From: Calonectria ilicicola
Taxonomy: Eukaryota; Ascomycota; Sordariomycetes; Hypocreales; Nectriaceae
DNA length: 64,000 nt
Direction of reading: 5' to 3'
NCBI GenBank assembly: GCA_020809705.1
Contig: CP085825.1
Location: 6,324,001 to 6,388,000, forward strand
The notes beneath the pieces are model-generated. The model made no database searches and was not told the DNA's origin. It saw nothing but the letters and a program-made list of their open reading frames with translations. The translations under genes were made by a program, and so were the position numbers. Below, piece by piece: positions 45,989-58,211 of this stretch (positions are counted from its first letter, which is position 1; the number at the start of each line of letters is the position of its first letter).

Positions 45989-48900
45989 ATGGCGGCGCTG
46001 TTCAGGGTCAAGGCCCTTTATGACTACTCGTCACCTCATGAAGACGATCTCAACTTTACCTCCGGCCAAGTCATTGCCGTGACGGACGAGGAAGACGCCG
46101 ATTGGTATGGCGGGGAATACTTCGATGACGATGGCATCAAGCGCGAGGGTATTTTCCCGCGCAACTTTGTCGAAAAGTTTGAGCCTACTGCACCTCCAAG
46201 GCCGTCTCGCTCTCGTCCCAAGAGAGAGTCCGAGCCTATCCAACCTGCCGATGATGTCGCTGCTCCTCCCGCACCACCACCTGCGCAACCTGAAGCCCCT
46301 CCAGCCCCCGAGCCCGAGCCCGAGATCGAGGAGGCCGATGAACCTGTTCAAACACCCGTCATCCCCAAGCCGGCAGCTCCGGTAGCTCCGGAACCCGTAT
46401 CATCGAAGACCGCCGAGTCCGTCGCTGCTCCTGCACCTCCTCCTGCCGTTCCGAAGGCGGTTGAACCCCCCGCGCCTACTCCCGCTCCCGCGCCTGCTCC
46501 TGTTCCTGCTGCCGCTGCTCCTGCTGTCGCGCCGAGCCAGCCTCCCAAGCCCAAGCCTGGCCCTCCTCCAGTTTCCGAGAAACCTACAAGCAATTCATTC
46601 AGGGATCGCATTGCGGCCTTTAATAAACCCGCTGCGCCCCCCGTCGCACCCTTCAAGCCTAGTGGTCTGAGCGGCACTGGTGGTGGCTTCATCCGGAAGC
46701 CCTTTGTTGCCCCTCCGCCAAGTCGCAATGCCTATATACCTCCTCCTCAGCAAGCTCCTACGGCTAAAATCTACCGACGGGATGAAGACCCTGAGATTAG
46801 AGAGAGGGAGGCTGAGAACCAAGGACAGGCAGAGAAAGCTGGCTTGGTACCGGCTGAGTCTCAGGAGGGTGGAGATGAAGACCAACCAAAGCCTACAAGT
46901 CTAAAGGAGCGCATTGCTTTGTTACAGAAGCAGCAAATGGAGCAAGCACAGCGACATGCTGATGCCGCCGCCAAGAAGGAGAAGCCCAAGCGCCCACAGA
47001 AGAAGCGTGATAGCATCAGCCAGGCAGAGGCACTAGGCGACACCGAAGAGACCTCTCCACCACCTCCTACTCTACTAGAACGCCGTGACACTGGGGAAAC
47101 CGGTACAAGAACCTCAACCGACGAGCCAGGACCAAATCGCATACCACCACCCCGCCGTAAGGCCTCAAAGGGACCTGCCGTAGAAGCCATTCATGATGGC
47201 AATGAAGCGGACCTGTCTGGCGCCGGTGATACCACTGAAGGTAACGACGAATTGACTGAGCGCGACGACAGCGACGCCGTCTCCCGACGCACATCTCGCG
47301 TGCCTCCCCTCCCAGCCCAGCCCATTGCCGGCGCTCCACCGCCGCAAAAGGAGGAGAGTGAGGAAGAACAAGGGGAAGAGGAGGATGAAGATGTTGACCC
47401 AGAGGTGAGACGTAAAGAGGAACTGAGGGCCAGAATGGCCAAAATGAGCGGTGGTATGGGTTTTCATGGCATGTTTGGCGCACCAATGCCTGGTCCGTTG
47501 CCGCCCAAGAAGAAGAAGGCGCCCAAGCCCGAAACTCCAACCGATGAAGCGATTGAGGATGCCTCCCCCACAAATCGTGCTCCTCCTCCCCCTGTCCCAA
47601 CTATGATGGCTCTTCCTGGTATGGGCGGCCCCAGAAGGTCTGAGGACTCAGCCCGACCAGACGATGAAGCTGATTCCACTTCTCGTCCCGTTCCTCCCCC
47701 AATCCCGGCCATGCCTCCTCGAGCGAATGAGGAGCCGGAAGAAGAGGAGGAGGCGACCACTCCTGCACCCATCAGTGCTCCATCGCGTAAGTAAACCGCA
47801 CTGCATTAAGCCCATCCTATTAACGAGTACATTAGTTCCTATTCGAGAAGCTGTACCTCCCCCAATCCCCGGCGGCCGTCCAGCGCCGCCGCCGCTGCCC
47901 GCTGATTGTCAGTATACCAGTGACAGCCGTGAAGCAAATTACCATGCTAACACTCAAGCAGCCCGACCACCACCGGTGCCTTCCAGTGATATCAAGTCTC
48001 AGACGGAGGGATCTGAGTCGGATGATGAGCTCTCTAGCCGAGATCGAGGCGATGACAACCAATCTGAGCAGCTATCCACAGTCGCCAGATCCCCTCCTAT
48101 GCCACCGCCTCCTGTGCAACCCCCCAGCCTTCCCGCACGATCCCCGCCTATGTCACCAATCCCCGATGAATTCAACCCAGCATCGCCCACCACTGCCAAC
48201 AAACGTAATAGCCGTCCCCCTCCTCCTATCCCTGGATCTGTACCACTCCCACCTCCTGCCCAAAGCCGACCACCTCCACCGCCCCCACCAGGAGGACTTC
48301 GTCGACAGTCTACAGCAGATACCCAAATCCCATCAAGGCCACAACAAGCCGGTGAAGAGGAGGACGCAGAAGTCACCGAGTATGAGGGCGATTACGATAC
48401 CGATATTGCCTCTTCCGTGCCTCACAAAGATGCTCTAAAAGCACACGCTCGAGACTCGAGCCTAGAGGATAATTCACTCCAATCTCCTACCGTGGAAGCC
48501 CCTCCTACTCTACCACCCCCCGTTCCCACAGCAGCAGTTCCTAGGGCTATCCCACCACCAGTTCCCAGTCAGCCCCCTCCTTTGGACACACGACGATCTG
48601 TTGATGTACCTCGTGGTGCCCCCCCTCCCCCTCCTCAGATAAACTCAGCACCCGCTCAATCCGAAGAGGATTATGATCCTTATAATTACTCAGCTACCAC
48701 CCCTGGAAGCTACACGCACAGAACTCCTAAGATTGAAGAAGAGCCGGTCTTTCCTGGATCCCCAGCGATTTCTACACCGTCAGAACGCAGGGCTCCCCAG
48801 TTGACGGCGCCGGCTGGTCGAGCACGACAGTCGCTCGATGTATCAAGGGCCAGCAGACGATCGGTAGATGTTCATCGTCCCTCCATGGACGTGACTTTTA

Positions 48901-49667
48901 TCGCCCAGGATATCGAACTTTCCGTCCAGAGCGGTTGGTGGAAACAGGCAAACCAAGTTCCACCAGCCCTTCAGGGACGTAAAGATATCTTCTTTGAAAG
49001 CGAAGAGTCAACTACCACAAATGGCGGCCAAAAGACCAATATCACGCGAGAGATATTTGTTTTGTATCAGGATTACTCTCAAACCTTCCTAACAGCTCGC
49101 TACGATCCCTATGACCCATCCGATGTGGAACTTGAGCAACGCCATGAACCTCCCCCACGTTTCCTGCGACAGGACGAAATGGAAGAGTATTATGAACGGT
49201 TTGGCAAACCCATTTCGGAAGCCGTCGCCGCCAAGAAGGATTCGGTTGTCGGTGATGGTACACCGCATGGTCTCATCCACGAACTCCTTCGGCCATTTAA
49301 AGACGCCCTTGCTCCAGTGGGCACCCGCGCCTACGGTGCACTTGTCTACGCCAACATGGCCAATGCATCAACTCAGCAAAACGACATGATCCGACCTGGC
49401 GATATTATCAGCATCCGCAATGCTCGTTTCCAGGGCAAACACGGTCCAATGCACGCCAAATATTCGGTTGAGGTTGGCAAGCCTGATCATGTGGCCGTGG
49501 TGGCCGAGTGGGATGGCACAAAGAAGAAGGTGCGAGCATGGGAACAGGGCCGTGAGAGCAAGAAGGTCAAGCTCGAGAGTTTCAAGCTCGACGATCTGCG
49601 TAGTGGTGAAGTTAAGATATGGCGTATCATGCCAAGAAGCTGGGTCGGCTGGAACAGCCAGTCTTAG
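45989..49667 (+). CDS. bbc1: Bbc1-type SH3 actin-patch protein
   Basis: Three exons, 45989-47786, 47836-47907 and 47962-49667, give 1191 residues. The SH3 domain occupies about 4-65 (VKALYDYSSPHEDDLNF, DADWYGGEY, GIFPRNFVE). In yeast, Bbc1 binds type-I myosins and tempers Arp2/3-driven actin assembly at endocytic patches. A long Pro-rich, acidic middle (about 70-940) contains many PPPPxP runs that can bind profilin or SH3 domains, and a KERIALLQKQQMEQ helix. The C-terminal about 220 residues (from DVTFIAQDIELSVQSGWWKQ to the end) form the folded domain shared by Bbc1/Aim3 proteins, described as cysteine-protease-like; I see no clear catalytic cysteine. Intron 1 starts GTAAGT. The second, 54-base intron has a GCTAAC branch site but is in frame, so its removal may be optional. 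Confidence 0.9.
47908..47961 (+). other. 54-base in-frame intron in bbc1
   Basis: It starts GTCAGT, ends GCAG and has CATGCTAACAC 17-22 bases before the acceptor. Removal turns LPADC... into LPADSRPPPVPSS. Because its length is a multiple of three and it has no stop, retention would add 18 residues. Confidence 0.6.
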
Positions 49668-51683
49668 TGTTGCTGTAGGATAAGTTCTGCGACCAAGATG
49701 GCCAAAATAGCCCGATGAATTGCGCCCTGGTTTGATGTAACGCAACTAACTGAAAGTGGGCAGAAGAGCAAGGAAAAAGGGAGCGAAGAAATTCAGTTGC
49801 AAGCAGTTCGATTCAGTAGGTTACGTTATTGATCGATATGTCTTCTTTTATTCAAATTACTCACGTTTCCAATACTTGATGATACATGACATTCTTGAAT
49901 GCCCTTGAAGGGTGAAAAGTGAGGCATAATAACACTTAGCCGGAGTTACTAGCAACATCCCGGCCTCGTCATTGACTGTTGTTGGTGGAATGGACTTTTT
50001 TCTCTTCGGCCTTGTTTTTTCTTATTCACAAATTCGCCAAAAATTTCCGAAAGTTGAGATTTACTTGCTGCGCCTTGTGCATCCCAAATCTGCAATCCAC
50101 TGCCCTAGGCACATGCCATTGAGTCCAGATCGACAATGATCTCCCAAGACAAAGCAAAAATCCTGCAGCGATCTATTTCGGCCGAATGACGTCGCGGCGC
50201 ATATGCCCAGTTTTTTTTTTTTTTTTCCTTCTTCCTTAATCCTCACCTACATGAGACATGAGGCAAATCAGTCGAGTATGAGCCATAAGTCATCAAGAAT
50301 ATTACGCATCGGACAATAGCCGGAGGAGGAGGTGGTGGGGTGGTTCAACCCATGATATCCCGGATGAATGAATCGTAGGCAGGTGGCACAGATGGCATGG
50401 CATCATGATGTCAAGTCACTATGTACGAGGGCTATTATTGATTGCACGGGGAGGTGGTGGAAGGGAAAAGGGGAAAAAAAAAAAAAACGAGAGGTCAGTA
50501 AATCACGAGGGGTTTAGTCCAATGGCAGGAATTCATCTGGGCGACAGCTCATTAGACGGAGCTGTCTCGTGACGATCTCGGGTGAGGTGGGACGACAGAG
50601 CAAGTCAAGTCAGCTCACCCCCAGCAATCGGGATAAATTTGCTAAGTTTATGACGGCTCACTTGATCTGGGGCCAAAGTGACGAGGAAGATTGCCATGAG
50701 GTACAGTGTCATTGTCGGACCCGAAATCGTGGAGCCGCGGGCGGCAGGCAACATGTAGCGGCAAAGCAAAACGGGGAGCTTGGAGTCTCTAGATCCACAT
50801 TTTGAATGATTTCCATGGAGTTATCCGGGACGGGGCGTGGCAGCGTGGGCCGGTCGTCAACGCAGTCAGGCACCAAAGGTGTAGGCGTGGGCGTGGGGGA
50901 GGAGAGCGCGCATATCGCATATCATATCAAAGGCTCTTACTCAAGCGCCTACAGTCATACATAGCACATTGCACATGTTTACATCCACGTCGTGGCGGGA
51001 GCCCTGGCCGACGCTGTTTCGCGTCGGCGCCGCAAAGTGAGGCGCTGGACAGCGGTTTGAGATGTGGGCGTGGTTGTGGGTGTTGTTGATGACTTGGCGA
51101 ATCCGCTGGCTGGCCAGGCGTCGGTAGCTCTGAGGCCAGGCATGAAGCTAACACTTTGGTCGTGACAAGCAACCAGGCGGTGCGCCTCGTACAAGCTGGC
51201 ACAGGGAATCATCATGGGACCTGGACGGTCCCAGACTGTCCTAGACGGTTCTCGCACTCTAGCGCGGCACCATCATGGGCAAAAATACTGCTACTGCTGC
51301 ACTGCATTGCGTCAAGAACTGGCGTCGAGTTTTCGGATACGTGCAGCTTTGACATGCGCGCAACAGCACTCGAGGAGTCAGATCGGCCACACCACCCAGA
51401 TGCTAGAAGCCGAATCCATCGAGGGCAGGTGAGACAAAATGAGGTCAGTTTGAAGGTCCAAGGCCGTGGCTGCCCAGCTCGTTAAATCCAAGCATTGAGT
51501 GCCATGACACAACGACGCAGAAGCCAGCCGCAGGCGGAAGGAAACGGACGAAAAAACCAAGGCACCGGACGTCTACGGGGGAGTGTTTTGAGATATTCAG
51601 GCACCAAGAGCCGGGGCAAAACAAGCTATGCCAATCCATGAAAAAATCGTGTCCCAAGCTCTGGTGGTTTCCATTGTCAAATC

Positions 51684-51708
51684 CGAGTCCAAGTCCAGGT
51701 CCAAGTCA
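51684..51708. repeat. Short CCAAGT/CCAGGT direct repeat
   Basis: Four successive 6-bp units (GAGTCC, AAGTCC, AGGTCC, AAGTC) inside the gene-poor region. Confidence 0.5.
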
Positions 51709-52105
51709 GCACGGGTGTTGTGGACCAATGCGGCCAGACATGCAAAGAGACATGCAACGAGACAAGTGGCGGCCCAGGATGTCGGCCGCCTCTCGCGCCG
51801 CCATATTTTAACTTGATGCTTTCACAGAAAAAACCTGAGGCTCCAATCCATCTTCCCCACGGCAGCCACAGGAGAGGAGCAGGGGTGACGTTCTGGAAGG
51901 AAAAAGACGCAGCGCAACAAACACCAGAGAGACTATTGGCCCAACGGGGCAGCCGGATGTCTAGAGGAGGGTAAGCAAGAGCGAATAAGAACCCAACACA
52001 TGCAGTCACGGGCTGCAGCACCGTGGGCGGCTTCGACGTCTGGGTTGAGCAAGGTTTGCACGGTCGCAAATCGCGTGAAAGGATTTTGGACGAGATGCAA
52101 CCAAA

Positions 52106-52181
52106 GCAGACATGGTGTAGCAGACATGGTGTAGCAGACATGGTGTAGCAGGCTTGGTGTAGCAGGCTTGGTGTAGCAGGC
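52106..52181. repeat. Minisatellite of five 14-bp units
   Basis: The unit GCAGACATGGTGTA occurs three times exactly, followed by two copies of the variant GCAGGCTTGGTGTA and a partial sixth (GCAGGC). Identical copies and a block of variants suggest recent expansion. Confidence 0.85.
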
Positions 52182-52237
52182 GGCAAGTGTGTCGAGGGGC
52201 GACCTGCTGTTGGGAAGCGAAGGTAACACTACACTAA

Positions 52238-52744
52238 TCAAGGATTTGCAGCGGCGCAAGACTGTCCAAACACATCCAGGTGCCATCTCAAGTGTAGGTA
52301 CCGAGTACCTGAGCTAGCTAAGGAGCCTGGGCCTTGTGCCAACTGGGTTACGGCAGCAGCCAAAGTGCATGATGCATGTGAACGGGTTTGAGCGAGATGC
52401 ACCGCAAGCTCGACCGACGCCACCGATGAGGGCCAGACTTGGGGACGCCGATTCTCGGGAGGGGTTGGTCTGCTTACTAGAAGATGTGATCGACAATGAA
52501 GAGGAAAGAGGCGAAACAAGCCGCCGCGAATGAGAGAAGCCGCAGGGATGGGTGGGTGTAGAGGTTGCGTGGATGGGGGAGCACTCACATCACCGTCCAT
52601 TAGGCATTTGTGCTTGTGCTTGTGCTTGTGCGTGTGCGTGTGCGTGTGCGTGTGCTTGTACTCGTCATCGGATGTGATGTACAACTGGAGGAATTCCAAG
52701 TCAGGATACACAGAATAGAGACTCGAAAACAAGGCCGAGTCCAT
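52238..52744 (-). other. Doubtful 168-codon frame with a His-Thr/His-Lys run
   Basis: An ATG at 52744 starts MDSALFSSLYSVYPDLEFLQ, a credible protein beginning, followed by alternating HT and HK residues produced by the hexanucleotide repeat at 52608-52658. After CLMDGD a GTGAGT donor-like sequence appears at about 52587, and the rest of the frame is Ser/Pro/Arg-rich and unconvincing. It might be the first exon of a small gene, but I found no good second exon. Confidence 0.2.
52608..52658. repeat. TGTGCT/TGTGCG hexanucleotide microsatellite
   Basis: About eight 6-bp units, the first three or four TGTGCT and the later ones TGTGCG, ending TGTGCTTG. Confidence 0.8.
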
Positions 52745-53840
52745 ACCTTGTCTGCGACAATTGCCTGCCCCTGAGACATAGACAGAGACAGATCAACCCC
52801 GGATTTAGCTACCCGGGGCAGTCTGTGAAAAATGATTTCTGACTTGAGTCTGTGGGATTAATTGCAAGTTCTTTTGTCAGAGGCAGCGTCGCGTGGCATA
52901 GCTGCGGCCCTATCCAGGCAACCCCTACATACAAAGCTGTGGTAGGGACAGGGGTGGTTTGGGCATTTCATGTGTGATTGTGTTGGGCAACAAATTAGTT
53001 GAACATTGAACCTCTGAGGGGGAACAAGAAAGACCCTGGAAAGGTAAATTATTTTCTTTTTTTTTTCTTTTTCTTTTTTTTTGAGTGGAAAGTGTAAATA
53101 AAAAAATCATGATTGGCGATACTGCTGTATATGCTGGTACATTCACATCGTTTATGTCGTATTCCTCACTTCAGCGCAGAAATAATGCCGTGGGTTACCT
53201 CGAACACTACCCCAAATGTGCAATAGGCCAGGGCTAGCATTGCAATTTTAACCCCATACTGTACCATCGTGGTTAGCCGGCACTGATGGTGTTCCCCAAA
53301 TAGAAACTTGCCGAGGCCGTCAGACGTGCAGCCAGTCAGGCACAACGCAGCAGATGAGGCGAAGTCTAAGGATCGTCAAGGCAGAGCTTTTTTTTAATAC
53401 TGGTTGAAAACGTGGCTTTGGCTGGAAGACGAGGCAGATAATGCGAAATCAATGTGGCTTTTGCTCCCTCGCAAGCCATCCCGAGCCAAATCCCTGACTC
53501 ATTCAGATCTGCAGGCGGGACGAAGGCGAGTGCTGACAACAAAAGCCCCGAAGGGACCCCTAGTATGTGCAAGCTCCAGGCTGGTCAGCGCCGGAAGCGA
53601 TGAGATGGCACTGAGCATCTGAGACCCAATCGGTCGTGCGCCTGCGGAGCTAGGCCCGCGCGGGCCGTCGTACGTGGCCAAGTTTGAACATCACTTGGGC
53701 GGCGAGGAGCTGGCCATTTTGGTGATTCAGAGGAAATGTGACTAGCTGCCATATGAGTTTGGTTGGTCAATGACGAGGGGGGAAATCCAACAGAAAAAAA
53801 AAAAAACCACTGCTCAAATCTCTAAAACAAGGCAAGGATG

Positions 53841-53870
53841 AATGAATGGATGGATGGATGGATGGATGGG
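53841..53870. repeat. GGAT tetranucleotide microsatellite
   Basis: AATGAATGGATGGATGGATG and further GGAT units to about 53870, in the gene-poor region. Confidence 0.8.
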
Positions 53871-56640
53871 TGAATGATAGTTGGGCGGTAAGGTCACGCT
53901 CCAAATACCAACATGACAGCTGACAGCTGGTGTTGTGCACGAATCAATGTAGGGTAGCTGGGGGATGATGGAGGGAGAAGGAAACCCACCTCTAACCAGT
54001 ACCCTGTCCAGGCCGCGGAGGGCCACGACCCTGGAGAGGCAGAAGCTCAGTGACTGCAGCGGTAGGTTGGAGGTGGCATGGGGAGTCCCATTTTCCGGGA
54101 AGCCTCTGTGGGAAGTCCAGGGCCTGAGTTCATCCAGCGGGTGGATTCGGGCAAAATGTGAGCCATGGCTCATTGGCGATGGAGGCGGCGCCACGGCGCT
54201 TCCACTGCAACGGTAACGCAACGGGGACTGCCAGTGGGGGAGCCTAGTGGTTTAGGCGATGCGCCATGGTGCAGAATGGAATGACAGTTGCACCTGCCGA
54301 CACCACATTTGGGTCTTACCTAGCTAGGTAGGTCAAAAGGCAGCTGGATGCAAAGCTCAAGGCAATTACAAAGGTAGAAGGTCGAAATGGGGGAGAAAAA
54401 AATCAAAATCATACACGAACAGCATTGAGGCGTCCCATGACACCTGACCTGTCCAGTCCGCCCAGCACGCATGAGCGAGCGCCGAGGCAGGATGGAATCA
54501 TCAACATCTCATCCAACGTCTCGGAAGACACACCTCAAACTGTGCAATAGCAACTGGCTACCCAGTCCTGGTCATGTCGGTAGTGAGCCACGGATCACGA
54601 GAACCTTGCAGTGACAAAAATCACGACCGGACAAAGCTTGAGACCCCTTGTCTCTCTCCAGTATACCGTCATAGACCCAGTCGGGATGGCACCGGATGCT
54701 CCCCGATTCCAAATACACAGTAGTCGCGGGCACTTCACTTATTTGGGGGACCTTACCCAAGGTTTCACTTCCACCCTTGTTCTTTCCCGGGCCTGGGCAA
54801 GCAAAAAGCAGACGCCTCATCTGATACTCCTCTGTGTAGGCCAAGCCTGTGCGACTCGAAAGGGGAGCTCGGTAGGCCATTCTGGAAAGTACCAGCACCC
54901 AACGCCAACCAACACCGGCGGTGGCATCTTTGAAGGCGTCTAATCGTGCGTGGGGAGTGACATGTCATCCGGGACAAAACATTCCTTGCCTCGGAATTGT
55001 TTCTTTGTCTGCGATCCAGCCGGTATCTCTCGATGGTCGGAAACCCGGAGCCCACGCCTGTGTGCATGTCTGATCCAGCAATGCTCCTCTCACCCAGGAG
55101 GTAGCTCTGCAGGCGACAGCGCAGTACCAGACATCGCCAGGCCAGGTACTGCCTGCGTCACAGTGCAAGTCCTGATGGAGGGATAGAGGGGCCGAGCTTC
55201 TCTCCGGACCCGGAATCGCGGTGGGCAGCTAAGCTCAGCCCGGGTACTTGGGTGAGGTGGAAGAGGTGGGTGAGGTTAATTCCTGGAAAGCCAGAGTTTT
55301 CGCCCCTGTCGACCCAATTGCCCGTTCGATGCTCTCGATTCATCCCATCCGTAGATCGACGAACGAATGAACAAGATGGCTAGCGATCAGTGCGTGTTCA
55401 CCACGTCGTTTCTCTTCCGAACTCAGAAAAGATGGTCGGCTGCGACCCTTGGTGGCCCGAAGTAATGGAACTGCTAACAGGCCATGCGTGGTGTGACTAT
55501 AAGCTCCAAACCACTCCCACCCCCCCTGACCATGGGCTGTCTGTACACTCTATCTGCGGCCCACTGAAATGCCCCGATGCACTTGACGTAGACTTTCGCT
55601 AGGAGGCCCAGCATTAGGTCCTTTGGGTCTCCGGGGACCTCTAGGGACCTGTAGCGACTCTGCGAGAAAGCTCGCTAAAGAGGCAAACACCTCACCCCCG
55701 CGGAATCGCCACAATTTCAAGCAAGTTCAAGAGCTCGTGCGGAGGCCATGTCTGCACGAGGTCTGGCCACTCACGATCGATATTGCCTAAAAGCTCGCGC
55801 AAGATGCCTCGAGCCAAGTTGAATTGAGCCAGATTGACCGCCGCCGCCGTGACAGTCTGCCCACACCCCGGTGGCTCGTGCACACTGATCAGGCTCTGGG
55901 GACGAATTTGCACACACACTCACAGCGCACCCACGCACGCCCCCCATGTCCTGGCTGACCAACGAGGTACCCTGGATGCTCAGCCCTTGACCCGCGGGTT
56001 TTCCGGGGTGGTTGTCTGTCTTCGAGTCGCTGCCGGCCGCCCAGGCAGGGCACTTCTTCCACTTCTCCCCGCCGTGGCGCCAGTTTTGACAGGTGGTCCG
56101 GCCTGCTGAAGCCACCGGTTAGGTACCAGAGGACTCATCATGGCCGCCCTGGGTGTTTCGCTGGTCTCCAAGCCTGCTTGCTCACCACACACCGCGCCGC
56201 AGCGTACCGTTTGGGCTCCACCTGTTGCGTATAAGGTCCAGGTCCCGTATAAGCCCCCTCCGGATCCTCCCCGCCAACATCCCACTGCCCAATTCACAGT
56301 AAATGCACCCACTCGCCCGCTGGTGAATAACCTCTTCGGCTCGATATATCTATGCCAATCCTCCTCGCACCCTTTGCCACCGTTGCCCCCATTCCCGAAC
56401 AACAGCGCGACTTTGATCTGATCTGATCTGGCTCAGCCATTGCATATATGCCAAACACCTTGCCGGCTCTTTGACCACTATTCCCTTACAAACCTTACTG
56501 CTCACCACTCAACAAAGTCAAAAACTTATATAACAAGGGCCTGTGCCATCACCATCCACCGCCAGTAAAGGCGCCGACATTATATCAACATCCGCCATCA
56601 CACACACAATTCACACAATCACAAAACATAGCAGCACATC

Positions 56641-58211
56641 ATGCCGTCTCCATCATCATCACCACGGCGGAATCGACAGGTTGTCGTCACAACCTCTCCC
56701 GCCCCCTCCGAATCTAACTCTCTCCACGACTCCTACTTTTCCGAGGCCTCAACAGCACCAACATCCTTTCACTCAACCTCCACCTCTCAGAACAAGGGCA
56801 CAAGTAAGAAGCCCTCGGCAGCAACGGCAAAGCCCCCCGCCGTCGCCGAAACATTGTTCAGCGCCTCATCCTCTTCAGTAGCCACCTACGATTCCGTGCT
56901 TTCCGAAATGGAGCCCTTGCGACGGAGTTGTGACCTTGATGTTTGTGGCGGCGAGGAAGCGCAAGAGAAAGGAGAGGAAGCAGAGGACTCGGAAAGCGGA
57001 GATGACGATGATGAAGAGGATGAAGATTCAGAAGACGAAGAGGAACAGGACTATGTCCTTTCCGATCCAGCCTCTCTCCACATTCCTCCTGTTCTGCCCC
57101 CTTACCGAGGGGCAACTAACGATCCTCCAGCTAGGCCATCAACACCCCAGGACTTTGCGCGCCTATTTCCTTCGCTCGACCGTCTTGCTGTTCGCCATGA
57201 TGATTCCACCGCTGATGGCAACATGAACCTCCGCGTCGACACCCTCGTGCCCGCAGGCCCTGGACGACGACCTCTTGCTATCCAGCTCTTTCACTTGCGC
57301 ATGCATGACCTTGCTCGCCGAGAGTTTTCCTTCCGCCGGTACTGCAGGGACTCTGGTCGAGAGGTCTGCAACTCGAAGCGTGCCTACGCTCCAGCCCCAA
57401 CCAGTCCAGTCGCGGCCGCCCGCCCGGCCCTTCGTCGATCTATGAGCTCCGCCATTCGAACAGTCACCACCCCATTCCATCGCTCCTCATCCTCCTTCAA
57501 GGGCCAGAATGGCTCTGTCTCCTCGGATGGAGCCTCGGTTTGGTCTGCCTCTCAATCGATGGCTTCCGAGCATAGTGGACAGCAAACACCCAAGGCCAAG
57601 CAACGCATGGTACCCACCAACCGAATTAAACTCGAATTCAGCAATTATGCGCGTGTCGACATTGCCCGTCGCGGGGGTCGAACAAGCAAGCGCTACGAGT
57701 TTGAGTGGTGGGGACACAAGTATGCCTGGAAACGGGTCATTGACAAGAATCTCAACGTTGTGTCATATCACCTGGTTCGTGATGGCCATGGGGCCCCCGT
57801 TGCCCACATTGTCCCCGAAATGCGAAGTCCCAATCAGGTTCTGGACGGTGAGATGGCTGGCGCCTGGGTCGCTCCCTGTTACATGTGGATCAGCGACAAC
57901 ACCGTAGTTGACGCCGTTACCGACGTTGCTGAGTAAGTTTTAGCCCGGCCCACCACGCCTTTGCACGTTTCTAATTGATTGTTAGTGTTATCGTCGCTAC
58001 TGGACTCATCGCGCTTGTCGATGACAGCATTAAGGAGCGATGGCAGGCCAAGAAGCCTTCGCATCGTGCCATCCGTAACCGTCTCGGGGACTTCAACGAG
58101 ACCACACCACGCACTCTTGTTCACAACATTTTCCATCGACGACACTCCGAAGAGCACTCAAGGGGCAGCGGACCCCTGCGATTTGGCCGTCGAACAGTTG
58201 CCGCTTATTAA
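56641..58211 (+). CDS. Unrecognised acidic fungal protein
   Basis: Two exons, 56641-57932 and 57986-58211, give 505 residues; the intron is GTAAGT...TTGTTAG. The first 100 residues are Ser/Thr/Pro-rich. Residues about 105-142 form a strongly acidic Glu/Asp/Ser run. A region near 200-245 (RPLAIQLFHLRMHDLARREFSFRRYCRDSGREV) and a folded block near 320-460 with IKLEFSNYARVDIARRGGR, YEFEWWGHKYAWKR and YHLVRDGHGAPVAHI look conserved and beta-rich. After the intron comes VIVATGLIALVDDSIKERW, a short hydrophobic segment, then a basic tail. It resembles proteins found across filamentous ascomycetes that I cannot name; the block recalls tubby-like or lipid-associated beta folds, but I do not assert that. 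Confidence 0.75.

Larger units (their letters stand above)
49668..56640. other. 7-kb gene-poor region with simple repeats
   Basis: It lies between bbc1 and the unknown acidic protein, both on the + strand. It holds G-rich stretches (50320-50920), a 14-bp minisatellite (52106-52181), TGTGCT/TGTGCG and GGAT microsatellites, A/T homopolymers (50207-50226, 50474-50488, 53057-53083) and a C/A-rich leader before 56641. Open frames up to about 170 codons result mainly from repeats or composition. I found no RNA gene or transposon ends. The length would suit a large regulatory leader, but this is unproven. Confidence 0.45.

Noticed and set aside
51677..52186. 169-codon minus-strand frame
   Set aside because: Its first third is the translated 14-bp minisatellite and the rest shows no protein-like pattern.
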